NCBI GenBank assembly: GCA_035308365.1 | Contig: DATGGU010000134.1 | Location: forward strand, 5,888-69,887 | Source: PALSA-505 sp035308365 | GTDB lineage: Bacteria; Actinomycetota; Actinomycetes; Streptosporangiales; Streptosporangiaceae | Direction: 5' to 3' | DNA length: 64,000 nucleotides | Shown: piece after piece, positions 40,101-48,666 of the stretch | Layout: the number at the start of each line of letters is the position of its first letter | How positions within the stretch are numbered: position 1 is the first letter of the stretch | The notes under the pieces: generated by a model | The model's database searches: none | What the model was told of the DNA's origin: nothing | Seen by the model: the letters and a program-made list of their open reading frames with translations, nothing else | Made by a program: the position numbers and the translations under genes

Positions 40101-41031
40101 TGGTCAGGCTGATGGTCACGCCGGCGAAGTCGTCGACCGTGAGCTTGCCGGTGCGCGCCCGGCGGATCAGGTCCTCGTAGGCCATCCAGAACTGGCGGAA
40201 GTCCATGGTCTCGGCGGCCTTGATGCCCGGCACCAGCAGCTGGCGCGAGCCGTCGTCCTTACGGACGTCAATGGCCAGGCCGAAGTTCACGTGGGCCGGC
40301 CTGATCAGCGTCGGCTTGCCATCCACCTCGGCGAAGGAGTAGTTCATCTCCGGCATCGAGGCGAGCGCCTTGACCACGGCGAAGCCGATCAGATGGGTGA
40401 ACGAGATCTTGCCGCCCCGGCCCCGGCCCAGGTGGTTGTTGATCACGATGCGGTTGTCGATGAGCAGCTTGGCGGGGATCGCCCGCACGCTGGTCGCCGT
40501 CGGGACGCTCAGGCTCGCGGCCATGTTGACCGCCGTCCGTGCCCCGGCGCCGCGCAGCCTGGTCTGCTCCCCGTCGGCCGCAGGGCGCGCCGCGGCCGGC
40601 TGTGCCGGTGCGGCCGGCGCCGCCGCGGCCGGGGCAGCGGCGGCCGGGGCAGCGGCGGCCTGCGGCGCAGCGGGGGCGGGGGCGGGGGCGGGGGGCTGTG
40701 GCTGCGCCGGGGGAGCGGCGGGCGCCGGTGCGGCCAGCGCGGCGGCGGTCTCCGCCTCCGCTGTCAGCGGCGCCTCGCGGCCGGTGGCCGACGGCTGGTA
40801 GTCGGCGAAAAAGTTCCACCAGGCGGGATCCACCGAGGCGGGGTCGGCTTGGTATCTCTGGTACAGCTCGTCGACGAGCCACTCGTTGGGGCCGAAGTCC
40901 GTTGCGGTGGTGACGAGGCCGGGGTCGTGGCTGCCGTCCGCTGACCCGGAATCGCCGTTGGCGAGTGGGCCGGCTGCTGACCCGGCAAGGTTCGCGGACG
41001 CCCGCCGCGACTCAGGAGACACTGCGGACAT
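37198..41031 (-). CDS. kgd: Multifunctional 2-oxoglutarate dehydrogenase/decarboxylase (Kgd/SucA)
   Basis: A 1277-residue fusion typical of actinobacteria. An N-terminal segment (FGPNEWLVDELYQRYQ) is followed by an Ala/Pro linker, an E2-like acyltransferase domain without lipoyl domain (NNHLGRGRGGKISFTHL, TYDHRIIQGAQSGEFL), and a full ThDP-dependent E1o domain (GMAHRGRLNVLANI, HGDAAFAGQG, RRRGHNEADNPSFTQP, EAQFGDFVNGAQ). It decarboxylates 2-oxoglutarate and works with E2p and Lpd; GarA/OdhI-type proteins inhibit it. ATG 41031 is chosen; an ATG at 41085 is in frame. Confidence 0.95.
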   Translation of the reverse strand: MSAVSPESRRASANLAGSAAGPLANGDSGSADGSHDPGLVTTATDFGPNEWLVDELYQRYQADPASVDPAWWNFFADYQPSATGREAPLTAEAETAAALAAPAPAAPPAQPQPPAPAPAPAAPQAAAAPAAAAPAAAAPAAPAQPAAARPAADGEQTRLRGAGARTAVNMAASLSVPTATSVRAIPAKLLIDNRIVINNHLGRGRGGKISFTHLIGFAVVKALASMPEMNYSFAEVDGKPTLIRPAHVNFGLAIDVRKDDGSRQLLVPGIKAAETMDFRQFWMAYEDLIRRARTGKLTVDDFAGVTISLTNPGTIGTEHSVPRLMPGQGCIIGVGAMDYPAAYQGASEETLTRLAISKSVTLTSTYDHRIIQGAQSGEFLRVIHELLLGRNGFYDEVFSSLRVPYEPVRWVRDLPAGHEDDVSKPARVHELIHAYRVRGHLMADTDPLEYKQRKHPDLDINQHGLTLWDLEREFATGGFGGKPLMKLRDILGVLRDSYCRTVGIEYMHIQEPDERAWIQARVERPHDSAGHDEQISILSRLNVAEAFEMFLQTKFVGQRRFSLEGAESLIPLMDAVLTEAARTPLDEAVIGMAHRGRLNVLANIVGKSYAQIFQEFEGNLDPRSMHGSGDVKYHLGAEGTYTGTDGSSISTSLVANPSHLEAVDPVLEGVVRAKQDLIDKGEPGFTVLPVLIHGDAAFAGQGVVAETLNLSQLRGYRTGGTVHIVVNNQVGFTTAPEYSRSSVYATDVARMIQAPIFHVNGDDPEAVVRVGRLAFAYRQAFRKDVVIDMICYRRRGHNEADNPSFTQPLMYDLIDARRSVRKLYTEALIGRGDITLEEAEHALRDYQQQLERVFTETREATSRPADPGAVLKAPAEADESIDHGAVPTAINEEIIKRIVDTQLNLPDGFTPHPRLQPLLQRRATMVAGDTIDWATGEMLAFGSLLMDGHGVRLVGQDTRRGTFGQRHAVLVDRTTGAEYTPLRQFNTGNAKFHVHDSLLSEFAAVGFEYGYSVVRPDDLVCWEAQFGDFVNGAQSIVDEFISSGEQKWGQRSSVVLLLPHGYEGQGPDHSSGRVERFLGLCAQDNMTVAIPTTPANYFHLLRWQALSGRHKPLIVFTPKSMLRLKTATSASADFTTGAFQPVIGDRLTGGDAARAVRRVVLCTGKIYYDLAERQQATASPTALVRMERLYPLPLAELRAELSRYPQDAELIWVQEEPANMGAWPRMALKLPEHLGRPIGCMSLPPSSAPAAGSATKHRTEHQALVEAALLPGQNAGA

Positions 41032-41259
41032 CGGCCTCTCCGCTCGAATACCCATCCTGGCTAGCTCAAGGCTACCCGTCGTCAAGGGGGCCAGGTGCGG
41101 CGTTCGGCCGCCGCGACGCCGGGTGTTACCAGGATGAGAACAGGTGAATCCGGGAGAGGATTCCCTCGCCGCCGTGCACGTTAGCTGTCCTTCGCGCCGA
41201 ATTGTCGCTGTATACGCCTGGGTCTGCCGTGCTTAGCTGTGCAAACGGAGGTGGGCTAC

Positions 41260-41634
41260 GTGCGGGAGTTCGGGGAACTCGAAAGCGCGATCATGGACGT
41301 GATGTGGGCGGCGGATCGCCCCTATGCCGTCCGCGAGGTGCGCGAGCGGATGAGCTACGCCCGCCCGGTGGCCTACACGACCGTGATGACGGTGATGGAC
41401 ATCCTGCACCGCAAGGGCGTGCTGTGCCGCGACAAGCACGGCCGGGCCTGGCGCTACTGGCCCGCCGAGGCGCGCGAGGAGCACGACGCCCGGCTGATGG
41501 CCGAGGTCTTGCGCTCCGGCGGCAACCGGGTCATCACCATGCGGCGCTTCATCGAGCGGGTCAGCGACGACGAGATGGAGAGCCTGCGGCTCGCGGTCAG
41601 GGACCTGATCCCGCGCCGCGTCGCCGCCTCCTGA
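41260..41634 (+). CDS. BlaI/MecI/CopY-family repressor
   Basis: A 124-residue winged-helix repressor: FGELESAIMDVMWAADRPYAVREV, then AYTTVMTVMDILHRKGVL as recognition helix, and a C-terminal dimer helix. GTG 41260 is fixed by GGAGGT seven bases upstream; an earlier GTG at 41239 precedes that site. No adjacent BlaR-type protease or beta-lactamase gene is present, so the target is unknown. It is divergent from kgd. Confidence 0.85.
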   Translation: MREFGELESAIMDVMWAADRPYAVREVRERMSYARPVAYTTVMTVMDILHRKGVLCRDKHGRAWRYWPAEAREEHDARLMAEVLRSGGNRVITMRRFIERVSDDEMESLRLAVRDLIPRRVAAS

Positions 41635-41806
41635 AGCCGTGACTGCGGGCCAGGGCATAAACCCGTCCAGGTCATCGCATGTAACGGGTTAGTGGCGGCC
41701 TGGGCAGAGGCAACTGGCTGCCAGGCCATGCCCGGTACGATCGGGGCGGCGGGAGATTATCCCGCGGTATCCGGATACGCATTCCATCACGGGCTGGGGT
41801 ATTGGA

Positions 41807-44800
41807 GTGAGTACGACAGGCAACCCGCAGGGCGGTGAGACGGGGCACACCGGCCCTGGCACCGGCCCCGCCGGATCGCCTGACGAGAAGTCCGGCCAGC
41901 AACCCGTGGCAGGTCAGGAGGCTGAGGCCGGGGACGCGGGGGGACTTGGGTCCGAGCCACTGGCCGACTACGGCTACGACGGCGGCTACGGTTACGGGCC
42001 CGGCTACGGCGACCCGGACGGCGGCGGTGACTACAGCTACGGGCCTGGTTACGGACCGCCCGGGGATTACCCGCCGCCGCAGGCCGATGAGGGGGAAAGC
42101 CATGAGCCGCCGGGCGGAGGGCCTGGCGCCGGGCAGCCGGCCGCCACCCTGGCGCCCGGTCCCGGCGCGGGCTCCGGTGCCGCGGGCTATCAGCCGGTCC
42201 CGCCGGTGGTCGCCGCCACGCCGGCGTTGCGCGGCTACCCGGGTGGGCCGGGCCTGGGCACCGGCGACGGCGAGCCCGGTAGCCAGACCGGCCGGGAGGC
42301 GCGCGGCCTGAGCACCCCGTCGGTCTGGCAGTACGCCCAGAAGGCATGGCGGGAATCGGGGATCGAGTGGCAGCGCCCGGCCGGTGACTGGGAGCCCGCC
42401 GAGGCGGAGTGGGATCGCGTCCAGGCCACGCCGGCGGGCAAGCAGCGGGGTGCGGTCCAGGCTCTCACCCGGTCGCCGGGGCGGGCCGGCGCCAGTGCGG
42501 CCGGCCGCCTGCCGGCCCGGACCCTCGGTGGCCTTTCCAGCACGGCGCTGCCCGGCGGTTCGCGGGCTGGCGGCCCGCTGGCCAAGGCCGGCGCAGGCCG
42601 GCCCGCGGCAGGTGGCGGCTTGCGGCCCGGCCGGCGGGTCTGGCTGACCGTCCTCATCGTCATCGTGGTGGCGGCGCTGGTCGTGGCCGGGCTGTTCGTC
42701 TTCGGCCCGCTGCGCGCCAAGCCGCACGACAGGGCCGCCGCCCCGCCGTTCCCGGCCGCGGCGGCGGCCGGGGCCGACTTCGCCACCAGCCCCACCCAGG
42801 CGGCCCGTGGCATCTTCCAGTCGGTCAGTTCGGTGGCGGCCTACGGCACGACGGTGGTCGCCGCCGGTTATGAGACCGGCCAGTGGATCCCCCGCGCCCA
42901 GTTCCTGGTGTCCACCGACGGCGGCCACAGCTGGCGGCTCGCCCCGGTGAGCACGGCCAGCGGGGCGGCGCCGGCGCCAACGGCCAGGCCGCAACTGATC
43001 GCAGGCGGGCCGGGCGGCTGGCTGGCGGTCGGCGCCGGAGTGACCTGGACCAGCCGCAACGGCACGGCGTGGACGCTCACCGGCGACGGCGGGATCGCGC
43101 CGGTGCAGCCCGGCGACCAGGTGGTCGCACTGGCCCGGACCAGCACCGACTTTGTCGCCGTCGGGCGCAACGGCCACAGCCCGGTGCTGTGGACGTCGTC
43201 GAACGGGGAGATCTGGCAGCGGCTGGGCGCGGCCAAGCTGCACCTGGCCGGCCCCGGGCAGACCGTGCAGGATCTGCGTGGCGTGGCCGCCCACGGCGGC
43301 GACGTGATCATCGACGGAGCGGTCACCACCGTCCGTGGCAAGGGAAGGCACCGGACCACCTCGAGTTCGGCCGGCATCTGGCGGAGCACCGACGGCGGCG
43401 CGACCTGGGCCGCGGCGACCCCTCCGGTCACCGGCGGCGCGACGTCCTGGGTGGACGGCATCGCCGCGACCGGGTCCGGGTTCGTGGCGATCCGGCCGGG
43501 CAGCTCCAGGACGGCCGGATCTGACGGGGTCGTCTACACCTCCGCCGACGGGCGCACCTGGAGCCAGGCGGCCACGCTGACCGCCGGGAAGCGGGCCGGC
43601 CTTCACTTCGGCAAGGTCGGCGGCAGCGACCAGGGTGCCGCGGCGGTCGGCCAGCTCGCCAATGGCAGCCGGATCGCGTACGTCAGCACGAACGGCAGCT
43701 CATGGAACAGCGTCCCCGGCGTCGGCACCGCGGCGCAGTCGCCCGCACAGGTCACGGTGACCACCGGCGGCACCGTGGTGGTGGGCGGCACCACCACGCC
43801 CAGCGCGGTGCAGCAGCAGCCATACCTGGTCGTGGCCGGCCCGGGTGGGCATGTCACCCCGGTGAACCCCGGCGGCGCGGCGCAGCCCTCCCTCGGCGTC
43901 TACGACATCGCGACGGCCACCAGCGGGCAGATCGCCGTCGGCGCCGCGGACGGGTATCCGGCCATCTGGTCGGCCACGGGCCGGCGGTGGTCGCAGGTCA
44001 GATCGGCCGCACTCAGCACCCAAGGGCTCGCCGCTCTCACCGGTGTGGCGCACGGCGGAGCGGGCTGGGTCGCGGTCGGTGGTGTGGTCGCTGGCGGGCC
44101 CAGCCAGCCGCTGATCCTGACCTCGGCGGACGGGACGAACTGGCAGCCGGTGGCCGGCCAGAGCGCCTTCGCCGGCCAGGGCATCACCGTCCGCCAGGTC
44201 GCGGCGGGACCGGCCGGTTACGTCATCATCGGCAGCCAGGTCACCCCGGCGCACACGGTCACCACGACGACCGTCACCCATCACCGCAAGCGGACCGCCA
44301 AGAAGACCATCCCGGCGCGGACCGTGGCGGCCGCCTGGTGGTCATCCGGCCTCACCGGCTGGACCCGGGCGGCCGGCCAGCTCACCGGATTCGGCCACCC
44401 GCAGATGAACGCGGTGACCGCCGGCGGGCCCGGGTACGTGGTGGCCGGCGCGAACGGCAGCACTCCGGCGGTCTGGACCTCCGCCGACGGCAAGCAGTGG
44501 ACGCTGACCCAGGTCGGCCCGCCACCGGGGGCGACGTCGGCCGCGCTGCTGACCGTAGCCGCCCACGGCAAGGTGATCGTGGCCACCGGGATGCAGGCCA
44601 CGGCCAGCGGGGCGGTGCCGTTCGCCGAGTACTCCGCGGACGGCGGCACGCTCTGGCGGCCGGTCAAGCTCGCCGCGCCCGGCGGGCCGGCCGCGGTTAC
44701 GGCACTGACCGCGACCGGGAAGCGGGGCTTCGTCGCGGTGGGCACCGTGGGCCCGCCGGGTAACCAGCGGGTCGTCTTCTGGACGTCGGCGAACGGGTCA

Positions 44801-44980
44801 AGCTGGCAGGTGCACGAGCCCACCGGCCCCGGGCTGGACGGGCCGGGCACCCAGCAGATCACCGCGCTCGCCACGACCCGCTCCGGCCTGATCGGGGTCG
44901 GGTTCACCGCAACCCCGCTGGCCGAGCAGCCGATCCTGTGGACCGGCACGGCCGGCCAGGCGGTGCCGGCTAAGCCGTGA
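41807..44980 (+). CDS. Large single-pass membrane protein with extracellular BNR-like propeller repeats
   Basis: A 1057-residue protein. Residues 1-280 are cytoplasmic, disordered and rich in Gly, Pro and Tyr (repeats of GYGYGPGYG type). One membrane helix lies at about 282-303 (VWLTVLIVIVVAALVVAGLF). The outer 750 residues hold many repeats ending in STDGGHSW, TSSNGEIW or TSADGRTW, the Asp-box of BNR/sialidase-type propellers, enough for two propellers. No sialidase catalytic residues were recognised. GTG 41807 has a weak GGA nearby. Function is unknown; a surface receptor or scaffold is plausible. Confidence 0.7.
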   Translation: MSTTGNPQGGETGHTGPGTGPAGSPDEKSGQQPVAGQEAEAGDAGGLGSEPLADYGYDGGYGYGPGYGDPDGGGDYSYGPGYGPPGDYPPPQADEGESHEPPGGGPGAGQPAATLAPGPGAGSGAAGYQPVPPVVAATPALRGYPGGPGLGTGDGEPGSQTGREARGLSTPSVWQYAQKAWRESGIEWQRPAGDWEPAEAEWDRVQATPAGKQRGAVQALTRSPGRAGASAAGRLPARTLGGLSSTALPGGSRAGGPLAKAGAGRPAAGGGLRPGRRVWLTVLIVIVVAALVVAGLFVFGPLRAKPHDRAAAPPFPAAAAAGADFATSPTQAARGIFQSVSSVAAYGTTVVAAGYETGQWIPRAQFLVSTDGGHSWRLAPVSTASGAAPAPTARPQLIAGGPGGWLAVGAGVTWTSRNGTAWTLTGDGGIAPVQPGDQVVALARTSTDFVAVGRNGHSPVLWTSSNGEIWQRLGAAKLHLAGPGQTVQDLRGVAAHGGDVIIDGAVTTVRGKGRHRTTSSSAGIWRSTDGGATWAAATPPVTGGATSWVDGIAATGSGFVAIRPGSSRTAGSDGVVYTSADGRTWSQAATLTAGKRAGLHFGKVGGSDQGAAAVGQLANGSRIAYVSTNGSSWNSVPGVGTAAQSPAQVTVTTGGTVVVGGTTTPSAVQQQPYLVVAGPGGHVTPVNPGGAAQPSLGVYDIATATSGQIAVGAADGYPAIWSATGRRWSQVRSAALSTQGLAALTGVAHGGAGWVAVGGVVAGGPSQPLILTSADGTNWQPVAGQSAFAGQGITVRQVAAGPAGYVIIGSQVTPAHTVTTTTVTHHRKRTAKKTIPARTVAAAWWSSGLTGWTRAAGQLTGFGHPQMNAVTAGGPGYVVAGANGSTPAVWTSADGKQWTLTQVGPPPGATSAALLTVAAHGKVIVATGMQATASGAVPFAEYSADGGTLWRPVKLAAPGGPAAVTALTATGKRGFVAVGTVGPPGNQRVVFWTSANGSSWQVHEPTGPGLDGPGTQQITALATTRSGLIGVGFTATPLAEQPILWTGTAGQAVPAKP

Positions 44981-45773
44981 ACACATCCGGCCGGCGGTGC
45001 TGCAGGCAGGGCACCTCGGTCCTGACCCTGGCGGTCAGCTCGCGGTCGATCTCGGCGACCCCCACTGCGGGGAACGGGCCGAGGTCGAGCCTGGTCACGC
45101 CCATCGGGTCCACCACCAGGCTGCGCCCGACGCCGGTCGGCGCCCGGGTGGGCGGCTCGCCGGGGTCGGGAACCTGGCCCGCGGCCGCCACCCAGACGGT
45201 GTTCTCGATCGCCCTGGCCCGGACCAGCGTGACCCAGTGCTCCTCCTTGAACAGGCCCGCCGCCCAGGCCGACGGAAGCACGATCAGCTCGGCCCCCTGG
45301 GCGACCAGCGCCCGCGCGTGCTCGGGGAACCGGACGTCGTAGCAGGTGAGGAAGCCGACCCGCAGCCCGGCCAGGTCGGCGACGAGCGGCTGGGCGCCGG
45401 GCGCGACCAGGTCGGATTCGCGCTGCCCGAACGAGTCGAACACGTGAATCTTCCGGTAGGCCGCGACCAGCCGACCGGTGGAGTCGAAGGCGACCGTCGT
45501 GTTGTGCACCCGGCCGTCGGTGGCGGGCTCGAAGATCCCCGCGACCACGGCGATGCCCAGCTTGCCCGCGGTTTCCCCGAGCTGGCTGCCGAACGCGCCC
45601 TGCGGCGGCTCGGCGACCGCACGCAGGTCGCTGCCGAACCGGGCCTGCGTCCCCTCGGGGAACACCGCGAGGTCGGCATACTGCTCGGCCGCATCGGCCA
45701 GGGCCACCTGGATGCGGCTCATGTTCACGGCTGGATCGGCGCTGACCGGAATCTGGCATACGGCGACTCGCAT
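44970..45773 (-). CDS. Carbon-nitrogen hydrolase (Nit2/omega-amidase-like)
   Basis: A 267-residue nitrilase-superfamily amidase. The catalytic triad is Glu in VFPEGTQ, Lys in YRKIHVFDSFG and Cys in FLTCYDVRFPE. MRVAVCQIPVS is the usual start (ATG 45773). The sequence resembles omega-amidases that hydrolyse 2-oxoglutaramate. It is divergent from an aminotransferase by 55 bp, matching the transaminase/omega-amidase pairing. Its stop overlaps the preceding convergent gene by 11 bp. Confidence 0.82.
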   Translation of the reverse strand: MRVAVCQIPVSADPAVNMSRIQVALADAAEQYADLAVFPEGTQARFGSDLRAVAEPPQGAFGSQLGETAGKLGIAVVAGIFEPATDGRVHNTTVAFDSTGRLVAAYRKIHVFDSFGQRESDLVAPGAQPLVADLAGLRVGFLTCYDVRFPEHARALVAQGAELIVLPSAWAAGLFKEEHWVTLVRARAIENTVWVAAAGQVPDPGEPPTRAPTGVGRSLVVDPMGVTRLDLGPFPAVGVAEIDRELTARVRTEVPCLQHRRPDVFTA

Positions 45774-45828
45774 GCCCGAAGCGTAGCTCGGCTTCTGGAT
45801 ACTGAGCACGGCATGATGTCATGGCGGG

Positions 45829-46995
45829 GTGAACCGACCTTTGCTCAATCGCAGGCTCGCCGGGATGGGTACCACGATCTTCGCCGAGATGTCGGCGCTC
45901 GCCGTCGAGACGGGCGCGGTCAACCTCGGCCAGGGCTTCCCCGACACCGACGGCCCACGTGAGATCGCCAAGATCGCGTCCGAGGCCATCATGGCCGGCC
46001 GCGGCAACCAGTACCCGCCGGGGCCCGGCATCCCCGAGCTGCGGCACGCCATCGCCTGGCACCAGAAGCGCTGGTACGGCCTGGACTACGACCCGGCCAC
46101 CGAGGTGCTGGTGACGGCGGGCGCCACGGAGGCGGTCGCGGCGGCCCTGCTCGCCCTGGTCGAGCCGGGCGACGAGGTGATCGCGCTGGAGCCGTACTAC
46201 GACTCCTACGCCGCCTGCATCGCCATGGCCGGCGGGACCCGGGTGCCGGTCACCCTGCGGCCGCCGGATTTCCGGCCGGACACCGGCGCACTGGCGGCGG
46301 CGGTCACCCCGCGCACCAGGATCATCCTGCTGAACACCCCGCACAACCCGACCGGCGCCGTGCTCACCCCGGCGGAGCTGGCCGCGGTCGCCGAGCTGGC
46401 CCGCAGCCGGGATCTGCTGGTGATCACCGACGAGGTGTACGAGCACCTGGTGTTCGACGGGGAACACGTGCCGATCGCCTCGCTGCCGGGCATGCGCGAG
46501 CGCACGGTGTCGATCAGCTCGGCGGGCAAGACCTTCTCCTTCACCGGCTGGAAGATCGGCTGGGTGATGGCCTCCGCCGAGCTGGTGACCGCGGTCAAGA
46601 CCGCCAAGCAGTTCCTCACGTTCGTCAGCGGCGGCCCGTTCCAGTACGCCATCGCCGAGGCGCTCAGGCTGCCCGACGCCTACTTCACCGGGTTGCGCGA
46701 TGACCTGCGCCGCAAGCGTGACCTGCTGTGCGAGGGCCTGGCCGGGGCCGGGTTCGAGGTGTACCGGCCGGCCGGCACCTACTTCGTCACCACCGACATC
46801 CGCTCGTTCGGCGAGACCGACGGGCTGGCGTTCTGCCGTGAGCTGCCCCGCCGGGCCGGCGTGGTCGCCGTCCCGAGCGGGGTCTTCTACGACGACAAGG
46901 AGGCCGGCCGCACCCAGGTCCGGTTCGCCTTCTGCAAGCGGGCCTCGGTGCTCGAAGAGGCCCTCAGCCGCCTGTCCCGGCTGCGCGCCCAGTAG
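45829..46995 (+). CDS. PLP-dependent class I aminotransferase (glutamine transaminase K/kynurenine aminotransferase-like)
   Basis: A 388-residue fold-type I aminotransferase. VNLGQGFPDTDGP binds near the substrate, LNTPHNPTGAV and the ITDEVYEHLVF aspartate are PLP contacts, and the Schiff-base Lys is in SISSAGKTFSFTGWKIGW. These features fit the kynurenine aminotransferase/glutamine transaminase K and DapC-like branch. The divergent omega-amidase favours glutamine transamination. GTG 45829 is the start. Confidence 0.85.
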   Translation: MNRPLLNRRLAGMGTTIFAEMSALAVETGAVNLGQGFPDTDGPREIAKIASEAIMAGRGNQYPPGPGIPELRHAIAWHQKRWYGLDYDPATEVLVTAGATEAVAAALLALVEPGDEVIALEPYYDSYAACIAMAGGTRVPVTLRPPDFRPDTGALAAAVTPRTRIILLNTPHNPTGAVLTPAELAAVAELARSRDLLVITDEVYEHLVFDGEHVPIASLPGMRERTVSISSAGKTFSFTGWKIGWVMASAELVTAVKTAKQFLTFVSGGPFQYAIAEALRLPDAYFTGLRDDLRRKRDLLCEGLAGAGFEVYRPAGTYFVTTDIRSFGETDGLAFCRELPRRAGVVAVPSGVFYDDKEAGRTQVRFAFCKRASVLEEALSRLSRLRAQ

Positions 46996-46999
46996 CAAG

Positions 47000-47023
47000 G
47001 CCCCCGGGACAGGCCCCGGGGGC
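47000..47023 (+). terminator. Hairpin terminator after the aminotransferase
   Basis: Perfect 9-bp stem GCCCCCGGG / CCCGGGGGC, loop ACAGGC, starting five bases after the stop codon. Confidence 0.75.
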
Positions 47024-47116
47024 GCAGCGTGACTGGTGGCCGGGGACGGGTCGATCGCTACGGCCCCGGCCCGGTTGCCCAGGCCGGGTGCAGCGTGACT
47101 GGTGGCCGGCGACGGG
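47024..47116 (+). repeat. Two 27-bp direct repeats 66 bp apart
   Basis: GCAGCGTGACTGGTGGCCGG plus GACGGG occurs at 47024-47050 and 47090-47116 with one mismatch in 27. It directly follows the terminator and has no coding frame. Confidence 0.7.
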
Positions 47117-47135
47117 ACCTGATCAGCACCCCGGA

Positions 47136-47223
47136 AGATTCCTTCCAAAATCAATGTTCGCTGACTGACTGCCGAAGGCCAGGAACTGATTTCATGATCA
47201 TCTTATGATTTTGGAAGGATCCT
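47136..47223. repeat. 88-bp inverted-repeat element of a second type
   Basis: Ends AGATTCCTTCCAAAATCA (47136-47153) and the inverse of AGGATCCTTCCAAAATCA (47206-47223), 16 of 18 matching, with 13 contiguous. The size resembles the other element family but the ends are unrelated. It lies between the aminotransferase terminator and a small membrane-protein gene. Confidence 0.6.
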
Positions 47224-47254
47224 GGATCCCGTCGCCGGCGCTTTCTTGGCCGGG

Positions 47255-47569
47255 CTAGACGCCGGCCAGGGTGTCCCACCGGGCCGGCCCGGGCCCCCGA
47301 GGTCCGGGCCAGTCGGCGGGAAGGTCGCCGGGGTCCGGCCACGGGGCGGGACCGCCGTCCCGTGGCGTGTGCTGGTCCTGGCCGGGGCTCGCCACGCCGA
47401 TGGCGTACAGGCCGAGCAGGCGGCGGACGAAGTGGGCGGCCCGGCCCGGAGCCGGGTCCGCCATCGTGAGATAGGCATCCTCTCGCCGGACGGCCCAGGC
47501 CACGAGCAGGATGACCGCGGCCACCGCGCCGGCGGCCGCGGCCGCGATGACGATCAGCAGACCGAACAT
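47255..47569 (-). CDS. Small single-pass membrane protein, unknown function
   Basis: A 104-residue protein with an N-terminal membrane helix (about 2-25, LLIVIAAAAAGAVAAVILLV), a linker, a short amphipathic region RRLLGLYAIGVAS and a Pro/Gly/Asp-rich tail. ATG 47569 is chosen because GGGAGG lies eight bases upstream; a GTG nine bases earlier abuts that site. Not recognised as a named family. Confidence 0.6.
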   Translation of the reverse strand: MFGLLIVIAAAAAGAVAAVILLVAWAVRREDAYLTMADPAPGRAAHFVRRLLGLYAIGVASPGQDQHTPRDGGPAPWPDPGDLPADWPGPRGPGPARWDTLAGV

Positions 47570-47747
47570 GATGTGCACCTCCCCTGGGTGCTTGGTCCAC
47601 GCAGAACTGGGGCGGACGGTCCGTCCGGTGAACCCGCCGCCACTCGCGGCGCGGCTCCTGAGGGTTGGGTTCTACATCCCTATATGATGTGTGTCACCTG
47701 ACTCATACCAATGAGCTCAATGTTTTAAACGACAGAACGAGTGGAAT

Positions 47748-47775
47748 GTTCTAGCCAAGTGGTTAGAACTATGTA
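47748..47775 (+). promoter_or_regulatory. Operator-like dyad and -10 box before the GntR gene
   Basis: GTTCTA (47748-47753) and TAGAAC (47764-47769) form an inverted repeat with a 10-base gap. TATGTA at 47770-47775 could be the -10 box, 24 bases before the GntR start. The layout suits autorepression. Confidence 0.5.
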
Positions 47776-47798
47776 GCTCCCTGCCATGAGAGGCATAC

Positions 47799-48644
47799 AT
47801 GCCGGAGCCCAAGTACCAGCGGATAGCCGACGACCTGCTGCTTCAGATCGAGCGTGGGCAACTGCGGCCCGGTGACCGGCTGCCCAGCGAACCGGAACTG
47901 TGCCAGACCTACCAGGCCTCGCGCAACACGGTGCGGCTTGGCATCGCAGCCCTGATGAACAGGGGTCTTGTGGTGCCCAGGCAGGGTCTCGGCACGTTCG
48001 TCGCCGACGAGATCATCCCGTACACGGTCCGGCTGTCGGCCGAGAAGGGCTGGCAGAGCGAGGCCGCGCCGGGTGGCGGCAGCGGCTACGTGCACGCGGT
48101 GAAGCTGGCCGGCCGGGACCCGCAGACGCTCCGCTTCGTGGTGGAGATTCACCAGGCCGCCGAGGACGTCGCCGCACGTCTTGACATCCAGCCCGGCGAC
48201 TCGGTGGTGATGCGGCACGCCGAGCGGCTCATCGACGGCAAGCCCTGGTCGATGCTGAGCTCCTTCTACCCGCTGGACATCGCCAGGGGAACGCCGCTGG
48301 AACTGGCCGGGAGCATCCGCCAGGGCGTGATCCGGCTGCTGGCCGAGCTGGGCTATGAGCAGGTCAGCTACCGCGACGAGATCACCGCCCGGATGCCGGA
48401 CGCGGCCGAGCACAACTTCTTCCAGCTCCCGGCCGGGGTCCCGCTGGTGATCGTCGACCGGACCGCCTACGACACGCGGCGCCCGATCAGGTTCACCCGG
48501 CACATCTACCCGGCGGACCGCAACCGGCTCGCCTACGACATCGGCGTGCTTCCCGAGCGCTACACCGCCCTGCCGCAGCCGCCCAAGCCGCAGACCGACT
48601 CCCAGCCGGCCTCGCAGGCCTCGTTACCGGGCCGGGCGGGATAG
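47799..48644 (+). CDS. GntR/HutC-family transcriptional regulator (UTRA)
   Basis: A 281-residue regulator: winged helix KYQRIADDLLLQIERGQLRPGD (split), LPSEPELCQTYQASRNTVRLGI and the wing PRQGLGTFVA; UTRA domain from about 95 to 245, and a disordered tail. Its own promoter carries a dyad, so autoregulation is likely. The neighbouring genes give no clear ligand. It is convergent with a ferredoxin gene. Confidence 0.85.
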   Translation: MPEPKYQRIADDLLLQIERGQLRPGDRLPSEPELCQTYQASRNTVRLGIAALMNRGLVVPRQGLGTFVADEIIPYTVRLSAEKGWQSEAAPGGGSGYVHAVKLAGRDPQTLRFVVEIHQAAEDVAARLDIQPGDSVVMRHAERLIDGKPWSMLSSFYPLDIARGTPLELAGSIRQGVIRLLAELGYEQVSYRDEITARMPDAAEHNFFQLPAGVPLVIVDRTAYDTRRPIRFTRHIYPADRNRLAYDIGVLPERYTALPQPPKPQTDSQPASQASLPGRAG

Positions 48645-48666
48645 GGCCGGGCGGGATAGGACAGAG

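Noticed and set aside
37825..40944. A 1039-codon open frame on the plus strand
   Set aside because: It is entirely antisense to kgd and its protein is low-complexity Arg/Gly/Val-rich, as expected from the GC-rich third positions of the true gene.
44281..47154. A 957-codon open frame on the minus strand
   Set aside because: It mixes antisense of the propeller and aminotransferase genes with an out-of-frame reading of the amidase gene, so it is a shadow.
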